A stretch of 64,000 bases of DNA from Thermoleophilaceae bacterium (lineage in GTDB: Bacteria > Actinomycetota > Thermoleophilia > Solirubrobacterales > Thermoleophilaceae), in contig JAUJNF010000003.1 in NCBI GenBank assembly GCA_030446485.1, positions 163,570 to 227,569 of the forward strand, in the 5' to 3' direction. Below, in pieces: positions 45,656 through 54,321 of this stretch. The notes below the pieces were generated by a model. It worked only from the letters and a program-made list of their open reading frames with translations, did no database searches and was not told the origin of the DNA. Both the position numbers and the translations under genes were made by a program. Within the stretch, counting starts at the first letter, position 1, and each line of letters starts with the position of its first letter.

Positions 45656-46609
45656 TCACTGCCTCGCCCAGTCCTCCGCGGCGCGCAGCAGCTCGGCGGC
45701 CCCGGCGGCGAGCAGGCGCTCGGCCACCGCGCGGCCGAGCAGCGCCGGCTCGTCCGTTCCTCCGCCCAGCGTGTCGCGTATCCAGGTGGTGCCGTCGGGG
45801 AGACCCACGAAGGCCGCGAGCACCAGCCGCTCGCCCTGCATTCGGGCGTGGGCTCCGACCGGCGTGTGACACGTGGCGTCGAGCGCCCGCACCAAGGCGC
45901 GCTCGGCGGTGAGCTCGGTGAGCGCGCCGCGGTCGGTCAGCGGAGCCACGAGATCGCGGCTCCGCTCGTCGCCCGTCCGGGCCTCGAGCGCCAGGCATCC
46001 CTGCCCCGGCGCCGGCGTCTTCTCTGCCTCCGGCAGGACATCCCCTTCGCCGCGGCCGAGGCGCGCGAGCCCTGCCGCGGCCAGCACCACCGCGTCGAGC
46101 CCCTCGTCATCCAACTTCCGCAGGCGGGTGTCGACGTTGCCCCGCAGGTCCTCCACCCACAGGTCGGGTCGCTGTGCGAGCAGCTGGGCGCGCCGCCGCA
46201 GGCTGCTCGTGCCCACCCGCGCGCCGTCGGGCAGCGTGCCGAGCGACCGGTGCCCGCCGCACAGGGCATCGCGTGCGTCGGCCCGCCGGGGCACGGCCAC
46301 TATCGAGAGGCCGTCCGGCAGCTCGCCGGGCACGTCCTTCGCGGAATGCACCGCCACGTCCACCTCGCCGGCGAGCAGCGCCTCCTCGATCTCCTTGGTG
46401 AAGCGCGACTTGTCGGCCGGAGCGGCTCGGGAGTCGCCGGCCCGCTCCCGCAGTGCCGCCCGCGTCGAGGTCTCGTCGCCGGAGGTGAGGATGGTCACCA
46501 CCTCCACCTCGAGCTCCGGGTGCGCGTCTCGCAGCGCTTCGGCCACGAGCCCCGTCTGTGCCCGCGCCAGGGCGCTGCCCCGGGTGCCGATGCGCAGGCG
46601 GGTGCTCAT
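45656..46609 (-). CDS. hemC: Porphobilinogen deaminase (hydroxymethylbilane synthase)
   Basis: 317 residues. Family motifs are LRIGTRGSALARAQT, AVHSAKDVPGELPDGL, RVGTSSLRRRAQLL, DLRGNVDTRL and the dipyrromethane-cofactor cysteine in LDATCHTPVGAHA. ATG 46609 is chosen over a longer frame to 46672. It lies between hemA and cobA-hemD in pathway order. Confidence 0.95.
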   Translation of the reverse strand: MSTRLRIGTRGSALARAQTGLVAEALRDAHPELEVEVVTILTSGDETSTRAALRERAGDSRAAPADKSRFTKEIEEALLAGEVDVAVHSAKDVPGELPDGLSIVAVPRRADARDALCGGHRSLGTLPDGARVGTSSLRRRAQLLAQRPDLWVEDLRGNVDTRLRKLDDEGLDAVVLAAAGLARLGRGEGDVLPEAEKTPAPGQGCLALEARTGDERSRDLVAPLTDRGALTELTAERALVRALDATCHTPVGAHARMQGERLVLAAFVGLPDGTTWIRDTLGGGTDEPALLGRAVAERLLAAGAAELLRAAEDWARQ

Positions 46610-46748
46610 CTCGCCGCTGTCAAGTACGGCAAGGTTCTTGACCGGCGCGTAACTTCTTGGCCTCGGAGGCAAAGCCGTTGCCGTAAACGACAGCGCGGTG
46701 CGAGGTCGCGGGGCGGCTCACGGCGAGCTGCACCCGAGAGCGGCCCGT
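46610..46748. other. hemA-hemC intergenic region
   Basis: 139 bases between two genes of the same direction. An AT-rich patch around 46650 could carry a promoter for hemC, but no clear hexamer pair or hairpin was found. Confidence 0.4.
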
Positions 46749-48116
46749 TCAGGCGCGTCCGCCGCCGCTGCGCTGAGAGCGGCGCGAGTCCAGCGAGGTG
46801 ACCGCCGCCGGCGCGCCCGCGGGGTGCTCGTCCGGCGTGGCCGCCGGGTCGAGCCCGAAGAGCTCTCGCAGCGCCTGGATCTGCACGTGCGGGGAGTCGG
46901 AGTCGGTGGCCCGCTTGAGGCGCAGGGTGGGCTCGTGCAGCAGGCGGCTCACCACCGCCCGTGCCAGCACCCCGACGCGCTCGCGGTCGGCCTCCGACAG
47001 CGTCTCCCAGCGCCCGGCGTTCTCCCCGAGCACCTGCTGCACGATGTACTCGCCGCGCTCGCGCAGGGCGGAGATGGTGGGCACCACGTCGAGGCTGGCC
47101 AGCCAGCGGCTGAAGCGCTCGACCTCCTCGTCGACCAGCTTGCCCGCCCTCGCGGCCTCCGCCTCGCGACCACGCGTGTTGTGCGCGGCCTCGCGCTGAA
47201 GGTCGTCCATGTCGTACAGGGCGATGCCGGGCAGGTCGCGCACGCTCGGGTCGATGTCGCGCGGCACCGCGATGTCGATCAGCACCAGCGGCCGGCCCTC
47301 CCGCTGGCGAGCCACGAGCTCGAGCTCGTCGCGGCCGACGATCTGGTGCGGCGAGCCCGTCGAGCTCACCACGATGTCCGAGCGCTGGAGCTCCGCGGGC
47401 AGGTCGTCGAAGCGCACGGCCGAGCCGTTGAACCGCTGGGCGAGCCCGATGGCGCGGTCGTAGCGGCGGTTGGCGATGAACACGGTGCGCACGCCGCGCT
47501 GGGCGAGCGCACGGGCGGTGAGCTCGCCGTTCTCGCCGGCGCCGATCACCAGCACCCGGCGCGTCGACAGATCGCCGAGCATGTGCCGGGCGAGATCCAC
47601 GGCGACCGAGGAGATCGACACGCTCGAGCGCCCGATCGTGGTCTCGGTACGCACGCGCTTGCCGGCGGCGAGGGCGTCGCGGAACAGCCGGTTGGTGATC
47701 GGCCCGGTGGCGCCCTCGACCAGGGCCAGCTCGTAGGCGCGCTTCACCTGGCCCTGCACCTCGGCTTCTCCCACGATCATCGAGTCGAGGCTCGACGCCA
47801 CGCTGAACAGGTGCCGCACCGCCTCCAGCCCGCGCAGCGGGTACAGGCAGCCGATCAGCTCCGTCGGGCGGATGCCGGCCTGGCGCGAGAGGGCGGCGAG
47901 CGCCGCGTTCTCCGCCTCCACGGGATCGCCGGCCACCAGGTACAGCTCCGTTCGGTTGCAGGTGGAGATGGCCACGGCCTCGTGGATCTCCTCGTGACCG
48001 GCGAGCTCCGAGAGCACGTGCGTGGCACGGCCCTCGGTGAGCGCCAGCCGCTCCCGCAGGGCGACCGGCGCCGTCTTGTGGGATACGCCGAGCGCGAGCA
48101 GCCGGTCAGCGATCAC
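46749..48116 (-). CDS. hemA: Glutamyl-tRNA reductase
   Basis: A 455-residue enzyme that reduces glutamyl-tRNA to glutamate-1-semialdehyde. It has LGVSHKTAPVALRERL, the catalytic Cys in ISTCNRTELYLVA, ALVEGATGPITNRLFRDAL, a Rossmann segment VLVIGAGENGELTARAL and STGSPHQIVG. The C-terminal helical dimerisation domain is complete. GTG 48116 overlaps the end of ccmD by 11 nt. HemL at the left edge uses its product. Confidence 0.95.
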   Translation of the reverse strand: MIADRLLALGVSHKTAPVALRERLALTEGRATHVLSELAGHEEIHEAVAISTCNRTELYLVAGDPVEAENAALAALSRQAGIRPTELIGCLYPLRGLEAVRHLFSVASSLDSMIVGEAEVQGQVKRAYELALVEGATGPITNRLFRDALAAGKRVRTETTIGRSSVSISSVAVDLARHMLGDLSTRRVLVIGAGENGELTARALAQRGVRTVFIANRRYDRAIGLAQRFNGSAVRFDDLPAELQRSDIVVSSTGSPHQIVGRDELELVARQREGRPLVLIDIAVPRDIDPSVRDLPGIALYDMDDLQREAAHNTRGREAEAARAGKLVDEEVERFSRWLASLDVVPTISALRERGEYIVQQVLGENAGRWETLSEADRERVGVLARAVVSRLLHEPTLRLKRATDSDSPHVQIQALRELFGLDPAATPDEHPAGAPAAVTSLDSRRSQRSGGGRA

Positions 48117-48270
48117 GCTGGTCCGCCAGGTCGTTGAGGGTCTCGAGCTCCCGCTCCATGCGCGCGACCTTCGACCCGATGATCGCCACGTAGATCAGGA
48201 TGAGCGCCACGAACACGACGTAGGCGCCGGCCACGTAGGCGCCCGCCTCGTCGAGCGGGAGCGCCGGCAT
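48106..48270 (-). CDS. ccmD: CcmD-like heme exporter small subunit
   Basis: A 54-residue protein. It has a short N terminus (PALPLDEAGAYVAGAY), one membrane helix (VVFVALILIYVAIIGSKV) and a charged tail (ARMERELETLNDLADQRDR). Size, topology and position directly after ccmC fit CcmD, which helps release heme-loaded CcmE from CcmABC. ATG 48270 abuts the ccmC stop, and the 3' end overlaps hemA by 11 nt. Confidence 0.82.
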   Translation of the reverse strand: MPALPLDEAGAYVAGAYVVFVALILIYVAIIGSKVARMERELETLNDLADQRDR

Positions 48271-49035
48271 CTAGCTCGAGCCGGCGGCTACCGGCACGCG
48301 GCCGGCATGGGCGCCGCTCTCCGCGGCCGGAGCCTCCTCGGCCGCGCGCTCATTGGCCCGCTCGAGCTTCCCGCGCAGCCGCCGCAACTGCTCGCTCGTG
48401 TGCTTCGACGTGAGCTCTAGCTTCCACAGCGTCACGAACAGCAGCCCCATCGCCACCAGCGAAACCAGGAACGTGATGCGCATGTCGCCCGGCATGTTGC
48501 CGCCGGTGGTGGAGAGGACCTCCGGGTGGATGAAGGCCTGGGCGGCACGCACAGCGGCGAAGTTGAGCGGCACGAACGCGGCAGCGGTGATGGCGAACAC
48601 CGAGGCGTAGCGCGCCTGGCGCTCCGGGTCCTCGATCGAGAAGCGCAGCGGCTGGTAGCAGCAGTACAGGAGGAAGACGATCAGGAACGAGACGAGCATC
48701 GGCTCGTCCCACACCCACCACTTGCCCCACGACGCCTTGGCCCAGATGGCGCCCGTGACGAGCACGCCCAGGCCGAGGATGATCGACAGGTGGATCGACA
48801 CGTACGAGCGCATGTCCCACGAGCGCTTGCCCGTGCGCAGGTGGGCGATGGCCATCACCCCGCCGGCGACGAAGCCCGCCATGGCCACGAGCGCCATCGG
48901 CACGTGCAGGTAGAAGATCTTCTGCACGAAGCCCTGGTCCGCGTCGTTGGGCGCGAAGAAGAAGATCAGCCCGAGGGCCGCGATGGTGGTGATGGCCGCG
49001 GCGATCGCCAGTGGCCTGAGGCCCTTGCCGTACAT
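48271..49035 (-). CDS. ccmC: Heme exporter protein CcmC
   Basis: 254 residues, six membrane helices, with the tryptophan-rich heme-handling motif WGKWWVWDEP and the histidines in FYLHVP and SIHLSI that ligate heme. A charged C-terminal tail of about 60 residues is longer than usual. It presents heme to CcmE for cytochrome c maturation. CcmE and CcmF are not in this window. Confidence 0.94.
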   Translation of the reverse strand: MYGKGLRPLAIAAAITTIAALGLIFFFAPNDADQGFVQKIFYLHVPMALVAMAGFVAGGVMAIAHLRTGKRSWDMRSYVSIHLSIILGLGVLVTGAIWAKASWGKWWVWDEPMLVSFLIVFLLYCCYQPLRFSIEDPERQARYASVFAITAAAFVPLNFAAVRAAQAFIHPEVLSTTGGNMPGDMRITFLVSLVAMGLLFVTLWKLELTSKHTSEQLRRLRGKLERANERAAEEAPAAESGAHAGRVPVAAGSS

Positions 49036-49041
49036 GACCAG

Positions 49042-49716
49042 CTAGTCCTCCAGCAGGAAGTCGAAGACAGCTACCGCTAGGAATACGAACACCGCATCAT
49101 AAAGGGCCAGGATCGCCAGCCAGCCGCCAAGCCCGTCGGCGTCCTGTGCGCCCACGAACAGCGGCTCGGTGGCCGACGCTGCGGCGATGAGCACCGGCAC
49201 CACGAGCGGGAGCAGCAGCAGCGGCACGATCAGGTCGCGGGCACGGGTCTCGACCGCCAGGGCGGCCACCAGCGCGCCCACCACCGCCAGGCCCACGTCG
49301 GCCAGCGCCAGGACGGCCAGCAGCTCGGGCAGGGCGCCGAACAGGTCGGGCCCCAGCAGCAGGATCGCGTAGGCCGGTATGGCCACGGCCTGCACCAGCA
49401 GCAGGTAGAGCAGGAGTGCTGCGGCCTTGGCCACGAACACCGCCGTGCGGTCGATCGGCGCCAGCAGCAGTCCCACCATCCCGCCCTGCTCGCGCTCGGA
49501 CACGAACAGGCGGTTCACGCCGAGGATCGCCGCCAGCAGCAGCGTCACCCACAGCACGCCCGCCGCGAGCTCACCCTCGAGCGTGTCGCGGTCGAGCCCG
49601 AAATGGAAGAGCACGAAGACCGTGACCGTGAAGAGCGTCATCGCCGGCACCGATTCCCGCGTGCGCACCTCGATGGCCAGGTCCTTGCGCAGGATCACGA
49701 GCGCGGTGCGGGTCAC
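49042..49716 (-). CDS. ccmB: Heme exporter protein CcmB
   Basis: A 224-residue ABC permease with six helices. Typical is ILRKDLAIEVRTRESVPAMTLF at the N terminus and LFVSEREQGGMVGLLLAPIDR. It pairs with CcmA. GTG 49716 overlaps the ccmA stop (GTGA). Confidence 0.93.
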   Translation of the reverse strand: MTRTALVILRKDLAIEVRTRESVPAMTLFTVTVFVLFHFGLDRDTLEGELAAGVLWVTLLLAAILGVNRLFVSEREQGGMVGLLLAPIDRTAVFVAKAAALLLYLLLVQAVAIPAYAILLLGPDLFGALPELLAVLALADVGLAVVGALVAALAVETRARDLIVPLLLLPLVVPVLIAAASATEPLFVGAQDADGLGGWLAILALYDAVFVFLAVAVFDFLLED

Positions 49717-50432
49717 CGGTAGAGCTCGCGCAGCTCGTCGAGGTTCGTGCGGCCGGCGAGGACCTGCCGCCCGGCCTTCAGTCCCAGCGCCACGTCGGAC
49801 TCCGCCAGTCCGCCCTCGAGGTCGTGGGTCACGAGCACGCGCGTCCTTCCCGACTCGCGACCGATCAGCGGCTCGAGCAGCTCGGCGGCGCCGGGGTCGA
49901 GCGCCGCGCGCGGCTCGTCGAGCAGCAGCAACGGCGGGTCGTGCAGGACGGTGCGCGCCGCGGCAACGCGCTGGACCATGCCGCGCGAGAGCTCGCGCAC
50001 CGGGTCGGCGGCGCGGCGCTCCATCCCGACGGCGGTGAGCAGCTCCTCCACACGCGCGTGGGAAACGGCGTGCAGCCGCGCGTAGAAGCGCAGGTTCTCC
50101 CGCGCGCTCAGCTCGCGGTAGAGCAGGGGCTCGTGGCCGAGGTAGCCCACTCGGCCGCGCACCTTCCAGGCCTCGCCCGGAAGCTCGGCGTCCAGCACGC
50201 GTGCCCGACCGCCGTGAGGGCGCAGCAGCGTGGCCAGCACGCGCAGCAGGGTGGTCTTGCCGGCGCCGTTGGCGCCGAACACGCCGAGCGTGAGCCCGGC
50301 TTCCATGGCGATCGTCACGCCGGCGAGGGCCGGCCGCTCGCCGTAGCGGCGCTCGAGGCCCTCGAGATCGATCGCCGGGGGCGCGGGCGCCGCGGGCGGC
50401 GTGGCGCTCGCCGCTTCGGCCCGTGCCCTCAG
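49713..50432 (-). CDS. ccmA: Heme exporter ABC ATPase CcmA
   Basis: 239 residues: LEGLERRYGERPALAGV, Walker A FGANGAGKTTLLRVLATLL, Q-loop GHEPLLY, signature LSRGMVQRVAAA, Walker B LLLLDEPRAALDP and switch VTHD. The only start outside the domain and near the moaB end is CTG 50432, overlapping the moaB stop as CTGA and preceded by GGAG at 5 nt. ATG or GTG codons lie too far inside the domain. Confidence 0.92.
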   Translation of the reverse strand: MRARAEAASATPPAAPAPPAIDLEGLERRYGERPALAGVTIAMEAGLTLGVFGANGAGKTTLLRVLATLLRPHGGRARVLDAELPGEAWKVRGRVGYLGHEPLLYRELSARENLRFYARLHAVSHARVEELLTAVGMERRAADPVRELSRGMVQRVAAARTVLHDPPLLLLDEPRAALDPGAAELLEPLIGRESGRTRVLVTHDLEGGLAESDVALGLKAGRQVLAGRTNLDELRELYR

Positions 50433-50893
50433 CCGCGCTCCAGCGTCCGCGCTGCGTGCCGGAGGGTCGGCTCCACCACCGGCCAGGACTGGCGCACGCC
50501 GTTCGGTGAGCCCGGGAAGTTCACGATCAGCGTGCGCCCGCGCGTGCCCGACACGCCCCGCGTGAGGATGCCGAGCGGCGTGTGCCGGCGCGACTCGGCG
50601 CGGATCGTCTCGGCAAAGCCCGGCGCCTGGCGGTCGATCACGGCCAGCGTGGCCTCGGGCGTCACGTCGTCGGCGGTGAGGCCGGTGCCGCCCGTGGTGA
50701 AGATGAAGCGCACGTCGCCGGCGTCCGCGAGGCGGGTCATGGCGGCGGAGATGGCGTCGCGGTCGTCGCCGAGCGTCTCGTGGACGGTGTCGAGCCCCGC
50801 CGCGTGGCACAGCTCCACGAGCGCCGGCCCGGACACGTCCTGCCCGCCGCCCCCGGCGATGGTCGTCGAGATCGTGAGCACCGCCGCCCGCAC
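50429..50893 (-). CDS. Molybdopterin adenylyltransferase-like protein (MoaB/Mog)
   Basis: 154 residues with the MPT-binding motif FTTGGTGLTADDVTPEAT and the conserved SGTRGRTLIVNFPGSP. It adenylates or binds molybdopterin in cofactor synthesis. GTG 50893 lies 9 nt after a TAGGCT box. It heads the ccm-hem gene string and lies near moaC. Confidence 0.9.
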   Translation of the reverse strand: MRAAVLTISTTIAGGGGQDVSGPALVELCHAAGLDTVHETLGDDRDAISAAMTRLADAGDVRFIFTTGGTGLTADDVTPEATLAVIDRQAPGFAETIRAESRRHTPLGILTRGVSGTRGRTLIVNFPGSPNGVRQSWPVVEPTLRHAARTLERG

Positions 50894-50902
50894 CGTTCCG
50901 TG

Positions 50903-50908
50903 AGCCTA
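50903..50908 (-). promoter_or_regulatory. TAGGCT -10 hexamer, leaderless (moaB-ccm-hem)
   Basis: Minus-strand TAGGCT ends 9 nt before GTG 50893, facing the divergent TACATT box at 50931-50936. Confidence 0.45.
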
Positions 50909-50930
50909 CGCGGCCGCCCCGGCGTCCCGC

Positions 50931-50936
50931 TACATT
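50931..50936 (+). promoter_or_regulatory. TACATT -10 hexamer, leaderless
   Basis: TACATT ends 8 nt before GTG 50945. Confidence 0.45.
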
Positions 50937-50944
50937 CGCCTGCC

Positions 50945-51597
50945 GTGCGCACTCGCCTCGCCACCGCCCTGGCGGCCGCCGCCGCGGCGGGCGCACTGGT
51001 GCCCGCCCCCGCGCGGCTCAGCGCAGCGAGGGATGCCGGGCGACGGGCTCGCGCACGGTGGTGGCCACCGACCAGGGCCGCATCTTCACCGTTCGCAGCC
51101 GCCTCGGGAGACGGCCCGTCACGTTCTACTTCGGCTGCCTCTATCGGGTCAACGAGGCGTTCGCCCTGGGGCGCGACTTCAGGGGCCGCGACTTCATGGA
51201 CACCGTTCGCCATGCCCGCCTGGCGGGCCCCTACGCCGGCTACGCGGTGACCTCGACGTTCGAGGGCCCCTGCGGCTCCGCGGCCGAGGTGCGCGTCAAG
51301 GACCTCCGCACCGGCCGCATGGAGCAGCGGTCCCCGGGCGCCGCCCAGGCCGGACCCGAGCGCATCACCGACCTCGAGCTGAAGCCCAACAGCTCCGTGG
51401 CGTGGATCGCGACCACCTGCGTGCCCGGCAGAGCGGGGGGCGACGAGGTGCGCGCCATCGACGGCAATGGCCGGCGCACGCTCGACACGGGCCTCGACGG
51501 GGGTGCCGACGACGTGCTGGGCTCGTCGCTCGCCCTCAGCGGCTCGACGCTGTACTGGACGAAGGGCGGCGTGGCGGTGAGCGGGCGCCTCAGCTGA
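50945..51597 (+). pseudogene. Secreted protein of unknown function, frameshifted
   Basis: GTG 50945 opens a signal peptide (RTRLATALAAAAAAGALVPAPA) in one frame. The mature part reads CRATGSRTVVATDQGRIF onward in the frame that ends at 51597. One base appears to be missing near 51021-51030. The mature part has paired cysteines (YFGCLYR, EGPCGS, TTCVPG) and a beta-rich pattern. The family is unknown. Either a sequence error or a recent loss. Its stop overlaps the end of moaC. Confidence 0.65.
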
Positions 51598-52084
51598 GGG
51601 CCTCGGGGCGGCGCCAGTCCTCCCTGCCGCCCGTCTTCTCCACCAGCGCCACCTCCGCCACGGTTACGCCGCGCTCGAGGCCCTTCACCATGTCGTAGAC
51701 ACACAGCGCGGCCACCATCGCCGCGGTCATGGCCTCCATCTCCACCCCGGTGGACGCCGTGGTCCGGGCCTCGCCCCGCACCAGCACGCGGCCCTCCTCG
51801 GGCAGCACCTCGATCGACACGTCCACGAAGCTCAGCGGCAGCGGGTGGCAGAGCGGCACGAGGTCGGCGGTGCGCTTGGCGGCCTGGATCCCGGCGATCC
51901 GCGCGGTGGAGATCACGTCGCCCTTGGGGGCGTCACCGCGCTCGACTGCGGCGGCGGTGGCCTCCGACATCGACACGACCGCCCGGGCCACTGCCCGCCG
52001 GTCGGTGGCGGGCTTCGTGCCGACGTCGACCATGCGCGCCCGGCCCGCGTCATCCAGGTGGGAGAGCTCGCCGGGGCTTTGCAC
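51590..52084 (-). CDS. moaC: Cyclic pyranopterin monophosphate synthase MoaC
   Basis: A 164-residue enzyme: LSHLDDAGRARMVDVGTKPATDR, KRTADLVPLCHPLPLSFVDV, TGVEMEAMTAAMVAAL and YDMVKGLERG carry the active-site and dimer motifs. It converts the MoaA product to cyclic pyranopterin monophosphate. GTG 52084 lies 18 nt after the Met8-like stop. Confidence 0.94.
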   Translation of the reverse strand: MQSPGELSHLDDAGRARMVDVGTKPATDRRAVARAVVSMSEATAAAVERGDAPKGDVISTARIAGIQAAKRTADLVPLCHPLPLSFVDVSIEVLPEEGRVLVRGEARTTASTGVEMEAMTAAMVAALCVYDMVKGLERGVTVAEVALVEKTGGREDWRRPEALS

Positions 52085-52102
52085 GAGCGGAGCGGCCGGC
52101 GG

Positions 52103-52858
52103 TCAGGCCGCGGCGGCCGGCCGGGCGGCCTGGGCGCTCTCCTGCGCCGCGGCCACGAGATCGCGCACCGCCGCCTCGTCGCCCCGGCGCAGCAGCTCGA
52201 CCGGGTCCGGCTCACCGTTCACGATCGACTCGAAGAAGGACTTGCGGTCCTGGTAGGTGGGCAGCGTGCCCTTGGCCCACCCGCGCACCTCGTTCAGAAT
52301 CTCCGCCATGCGCGCGTACGGGGCGCCGTACTCCTCGGCGATCTCGCGCTTGATGCGCTTGGCGAGCGCCGGCGACGCACCCGCCGTTGAGATGGCGATG
52401 GCGAGCGGCCCGGTGCGCACGATCGCCGGGAGGATGAAGTTGCACAGCGGCGGCACGTCGACGATGTTCACGAGCATGGCGCGACGCTCGGCGTCCTCGT
52501 AGATGCGGATGTTCACGTCGGTGTCGTCGGTGGCGGCGATGGCGATGAACGTGCCCTCGAGGTCGGCGGTCTCGTAGTCGCGCCGCTCCCAGGCGATCGA
52601 CCCCTCCGCGGCCAGCTCCTCGAGCGCGGGCACGGCCTCCGGGGACACGAGCGTGACCCTGCCGTCGCAGGCCAGCAGGCCCTCGACCTTCTCGAGCCCG
52701 ATGTCCCCGCCGCCGACCACCAGGCAGCGGCGGCCGGTGAGCCTCAGGCAGGCGATGTAGAACGGCGTGTCGAGCATGCCCTGCACGCAGCTCTGGTCGC
52801 AGATCCCCCTGCGAAACTGGCAGACGCATTCTTTTCCGGCGTAGGCCTGGGCGGGCAT
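52103..52858 (-). CDS. Met8/CysG-N-like precorrin-2 dehydrogenase
   Basis: 251 residues. The NAD-binding core [22 protein letters not shown] begins near residue 40 and is followed by [34 protein letters not shown] and [17 protein letters not shown], as in siroheme synthase N-terminal domains. It would oxidise precorrin-2 made by CobA and may insert iron. ATG 52858 is supported by a TATCCT box 10 nt upstream. That start adds a cysteine-rich leader ([15 protein letters not shown]) not usual in the family. ATG 52777 would remove it. Confidence 0.87.
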   Translation of the reverse strand: MPAQAYAGKECVCQFRRGICDQSCVQGMLDTPFYIACLRLTGRRCLVVGGGDIGLEKVEGLLACDGRVTLVSPEAVPALEELAAEGSIAWERRDYETADLEGTFIAIAATDDTDVNIRIYEDAERRAMLVNIVDVPPLCNFILPAIVRTGPLAIAISTAGASPALAKRIKREIAEEYGAPYARMAEILNEVRGWAKGTLPTYQDRKSFFESIVNGEPDPVELLRRGDEAAVRDLVAAAQESAQAARPAAAA

Positions 52859-52868
52859 GAGCTCACGA

Positions 52869-52874
52869 AGGATA
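52869..52874 (-). promoter_or_regulatory. TATCCT -10 hexamer, leaderless (Met8-like gene)
   Basis: Minus-strand TATCCT ends 10 nt before ATG 52858. It is only 7 bp from the divergent TACCCT box. Confidence 0.45.
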
Positions 52875-52881
52875 CGCGCCG

Positions 52882-52887
52882 TACCCT
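52882..52887 (+). promoter_or_regulatory. TACCCT -10 hexamer, leaderless
   Basis: TACCCT ends 8 nt before ATG 52896. Confidence 0.45.
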
Positions 52888-52895
52888 CGGTGTAG

Positions 52896-53705
52896 ATGGA
52901 CGGCTACTTCACCGACGACTCGATGCTGCGGCGCATCAACCGCGAGTACGCGCTGGCCCTGTCCGGGCAGCGGGCGCTGCTCATGCAGGCCGCGCACCCG
53001 CTCGCCGTGACCGGCCTGCTGGCCCACACGAGCGCGATGGACGAGCCCTACGAGCGCCTGCAGCGCACCGCCGAGGTGATGAGCACGATCGGCTTCGGCT
53101 CGCGCGAGGACGCCGACCGCGTGACGGCCATCGTGCGCGGCCAGCACGCCCGCGTGCGCGGGAAGCTGCGCGAGGGTGTGGGCATCTATCCCAAGGGCAC
53201 GCCCTATGCGGCCGACGACCCGGAGCTGTTGATGTGGGTGCTCTTCACCCTGGTCGACAGCGGGCTCGTGGTGTACCGGAAGTACGTGCGCTCGCTCAGC
53301 CGTCGCGAGGAGGCCGACTACTGGGAGGACCACAAGACGGTCGGTGAGCTGTTCGGGCTCGAGCGCGCGCAGATGCCGGACACCCTCACCGACCTGAACG
53401 AGTACCGCCGCGAGATGCTGGAGGGCGATCGCCTGTTCGTCAGCGACTGGGCCCGCACGCGCGCGCGCCAGATCGTGTTGGAGCCACCGGTGCCGTGGAT
53501 GGCCCGCCCGCTGCTCGAGACCGCCAACTTCATCACCGTGGCGTTGCTGCCCGACCGCATCCGCCGCGAGTACGGCTTCGCGCCGCTGCCACCGCCGCCG
53601 CTGCGCCGCGCGATGGTGGCCGGTGGCGCCGAGTACGTCAAGCGGGCGGTGATCCCGTTCCTGCCGGAGAGGCTGAGGTTCGTGCCCGTCGCGCGGACAC
53701 CCTGA
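52896..53705 (+). CDS. MpaB-like (DUF2236) oxygenase-family protein
   Basis: 269 residues of the DUF2236 family related to fungal MpaB and latex-clearing proteins. Seen are [58 protein letters not shown] and the C-terminal [12 protein letters not shown]. Conserved histidines (AAHPLA, QHARVRG) could bind heme. The substrate is unknown. It is divergent from the Met8-like gene with a 37-nt gap. Confidence 0.87.
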   Translation: MDGYFTDDSMLRRINREYALALSGQRALLMQAAHPLAVTGLLAHTSAMDEPYERLQRTAEVMSTIGFGSREDADRVTAIVRGQHARVRGKLREGVGIYPKGTPYAADDPELLMWVLFTLVDSGLVVYRKYVRSLSRREEADYWEDHKTVGELFGLERAQMPDTLTDLNEYRREMLEGDRLFVSDWARTRARQIVLEPPVPWMARPLLETANFITVALLPDRIRREYGFAPLPPPPLRRAMVAGGAEYVKRAVIPFLPERLRFVPVARTP

Positions 53706-53734
53706 GGCTTACCGCGCGACGAGGGCTGCCACCG

Positions 53735-53771
53735 CCTCGGCCATGAGGGTCACCGGACCCGCTACCCGAGG
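53735..53771. terminator. Nested hairpin between convergent genes
   Basis: CCTCGG (53735-53740) pairs with CCGAGG (53766-53771) around an inner GGGTC-ACCG-GACCC hairpin. It lies between the MpaB-like and ferritin stop codons. There is no T tract. Confidence 0.4.
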
Positions 53772-53787
53772 CGTGCCCGGCGCGAGC

Positions 53788-54321
53788 TCAGATCGCGCCG
53801 CCGGCGGCCGGCGGGGCGGTGGTGTCCTCGGGCACGGTGGCGGGGTGCTCGCGGACCAGGTACTCCTCGGCGAGCATCACGTTGTCGCGACAGCGTTCGA
53901 CGACGTGCAGCAGGTCGGACATGGTGGCCACCTCCTCGGTCTGCTCCTTGAGGAACCACTGCATGAACTGCTCGGACTGGAAGTCGCCCTCCTCCCGGGC
54001 GGTGCGCGTGAGCCCCGCGATCTGGTCGCTCACGCGCCGTTCCTGCTCGAGGGCCACGGTTACGGGCTCCACGACGTCGGCGAAGGTGCTCACCGGGTCA
54101 CGAACCCCCGGGATGGTGGCGGCGGTGCCCGCATCGAGCAGGTAGCGGACCATCATCATGGCGTGGTTGCGCTCCTCGACCGCCTGCGCGTAGAAGAAGG
54201 CGGCCAGACGAGGGAGGGTGAGCGCGTCGTAGTACACCGCGGCGGCGATGTACTGCTGCGAGGCGGCGAACTCGTGGCCGACCTGCTCCTGCAATCGCTC
54301 CACGAACCGGTCAGCGGGCAT
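53788..54321 (-). CDS. Ferritin
   Basis: A 177-residue ferritin-like diiron protein. It has VGHEFAASQQYIAAAVYYDA, the metal site AVEERNHAMMM and QWFLKEQTEEVATMSDLLHVV, with a short Pro/Thr-rich tail. It stores iron as a 24-mer cage. ATG 54321 has GGAGG upstream and overlaps the tiny Cys/Lys-rich ORF by 11 nt. An AT-rich palindrome 160 nt upstream may be a metal-regulator site. Confidence 0.93.
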   Translation of the reverse strand: MPADRFVERLQEQVGHEFAASQQYIAAAVYYDALTLPRLAAFFYAQAVEERNHAMMMVRYLLDAGTAATIPGVRDPVSTFADVVEPVTVALEQERRVSDQIAGLTRTAREEGDFQSEQFMQWFLKEQTEEVATMSDLLHVVERCRDNVMLAEEYLVREHPATVPEDTTAPPAAGGAI

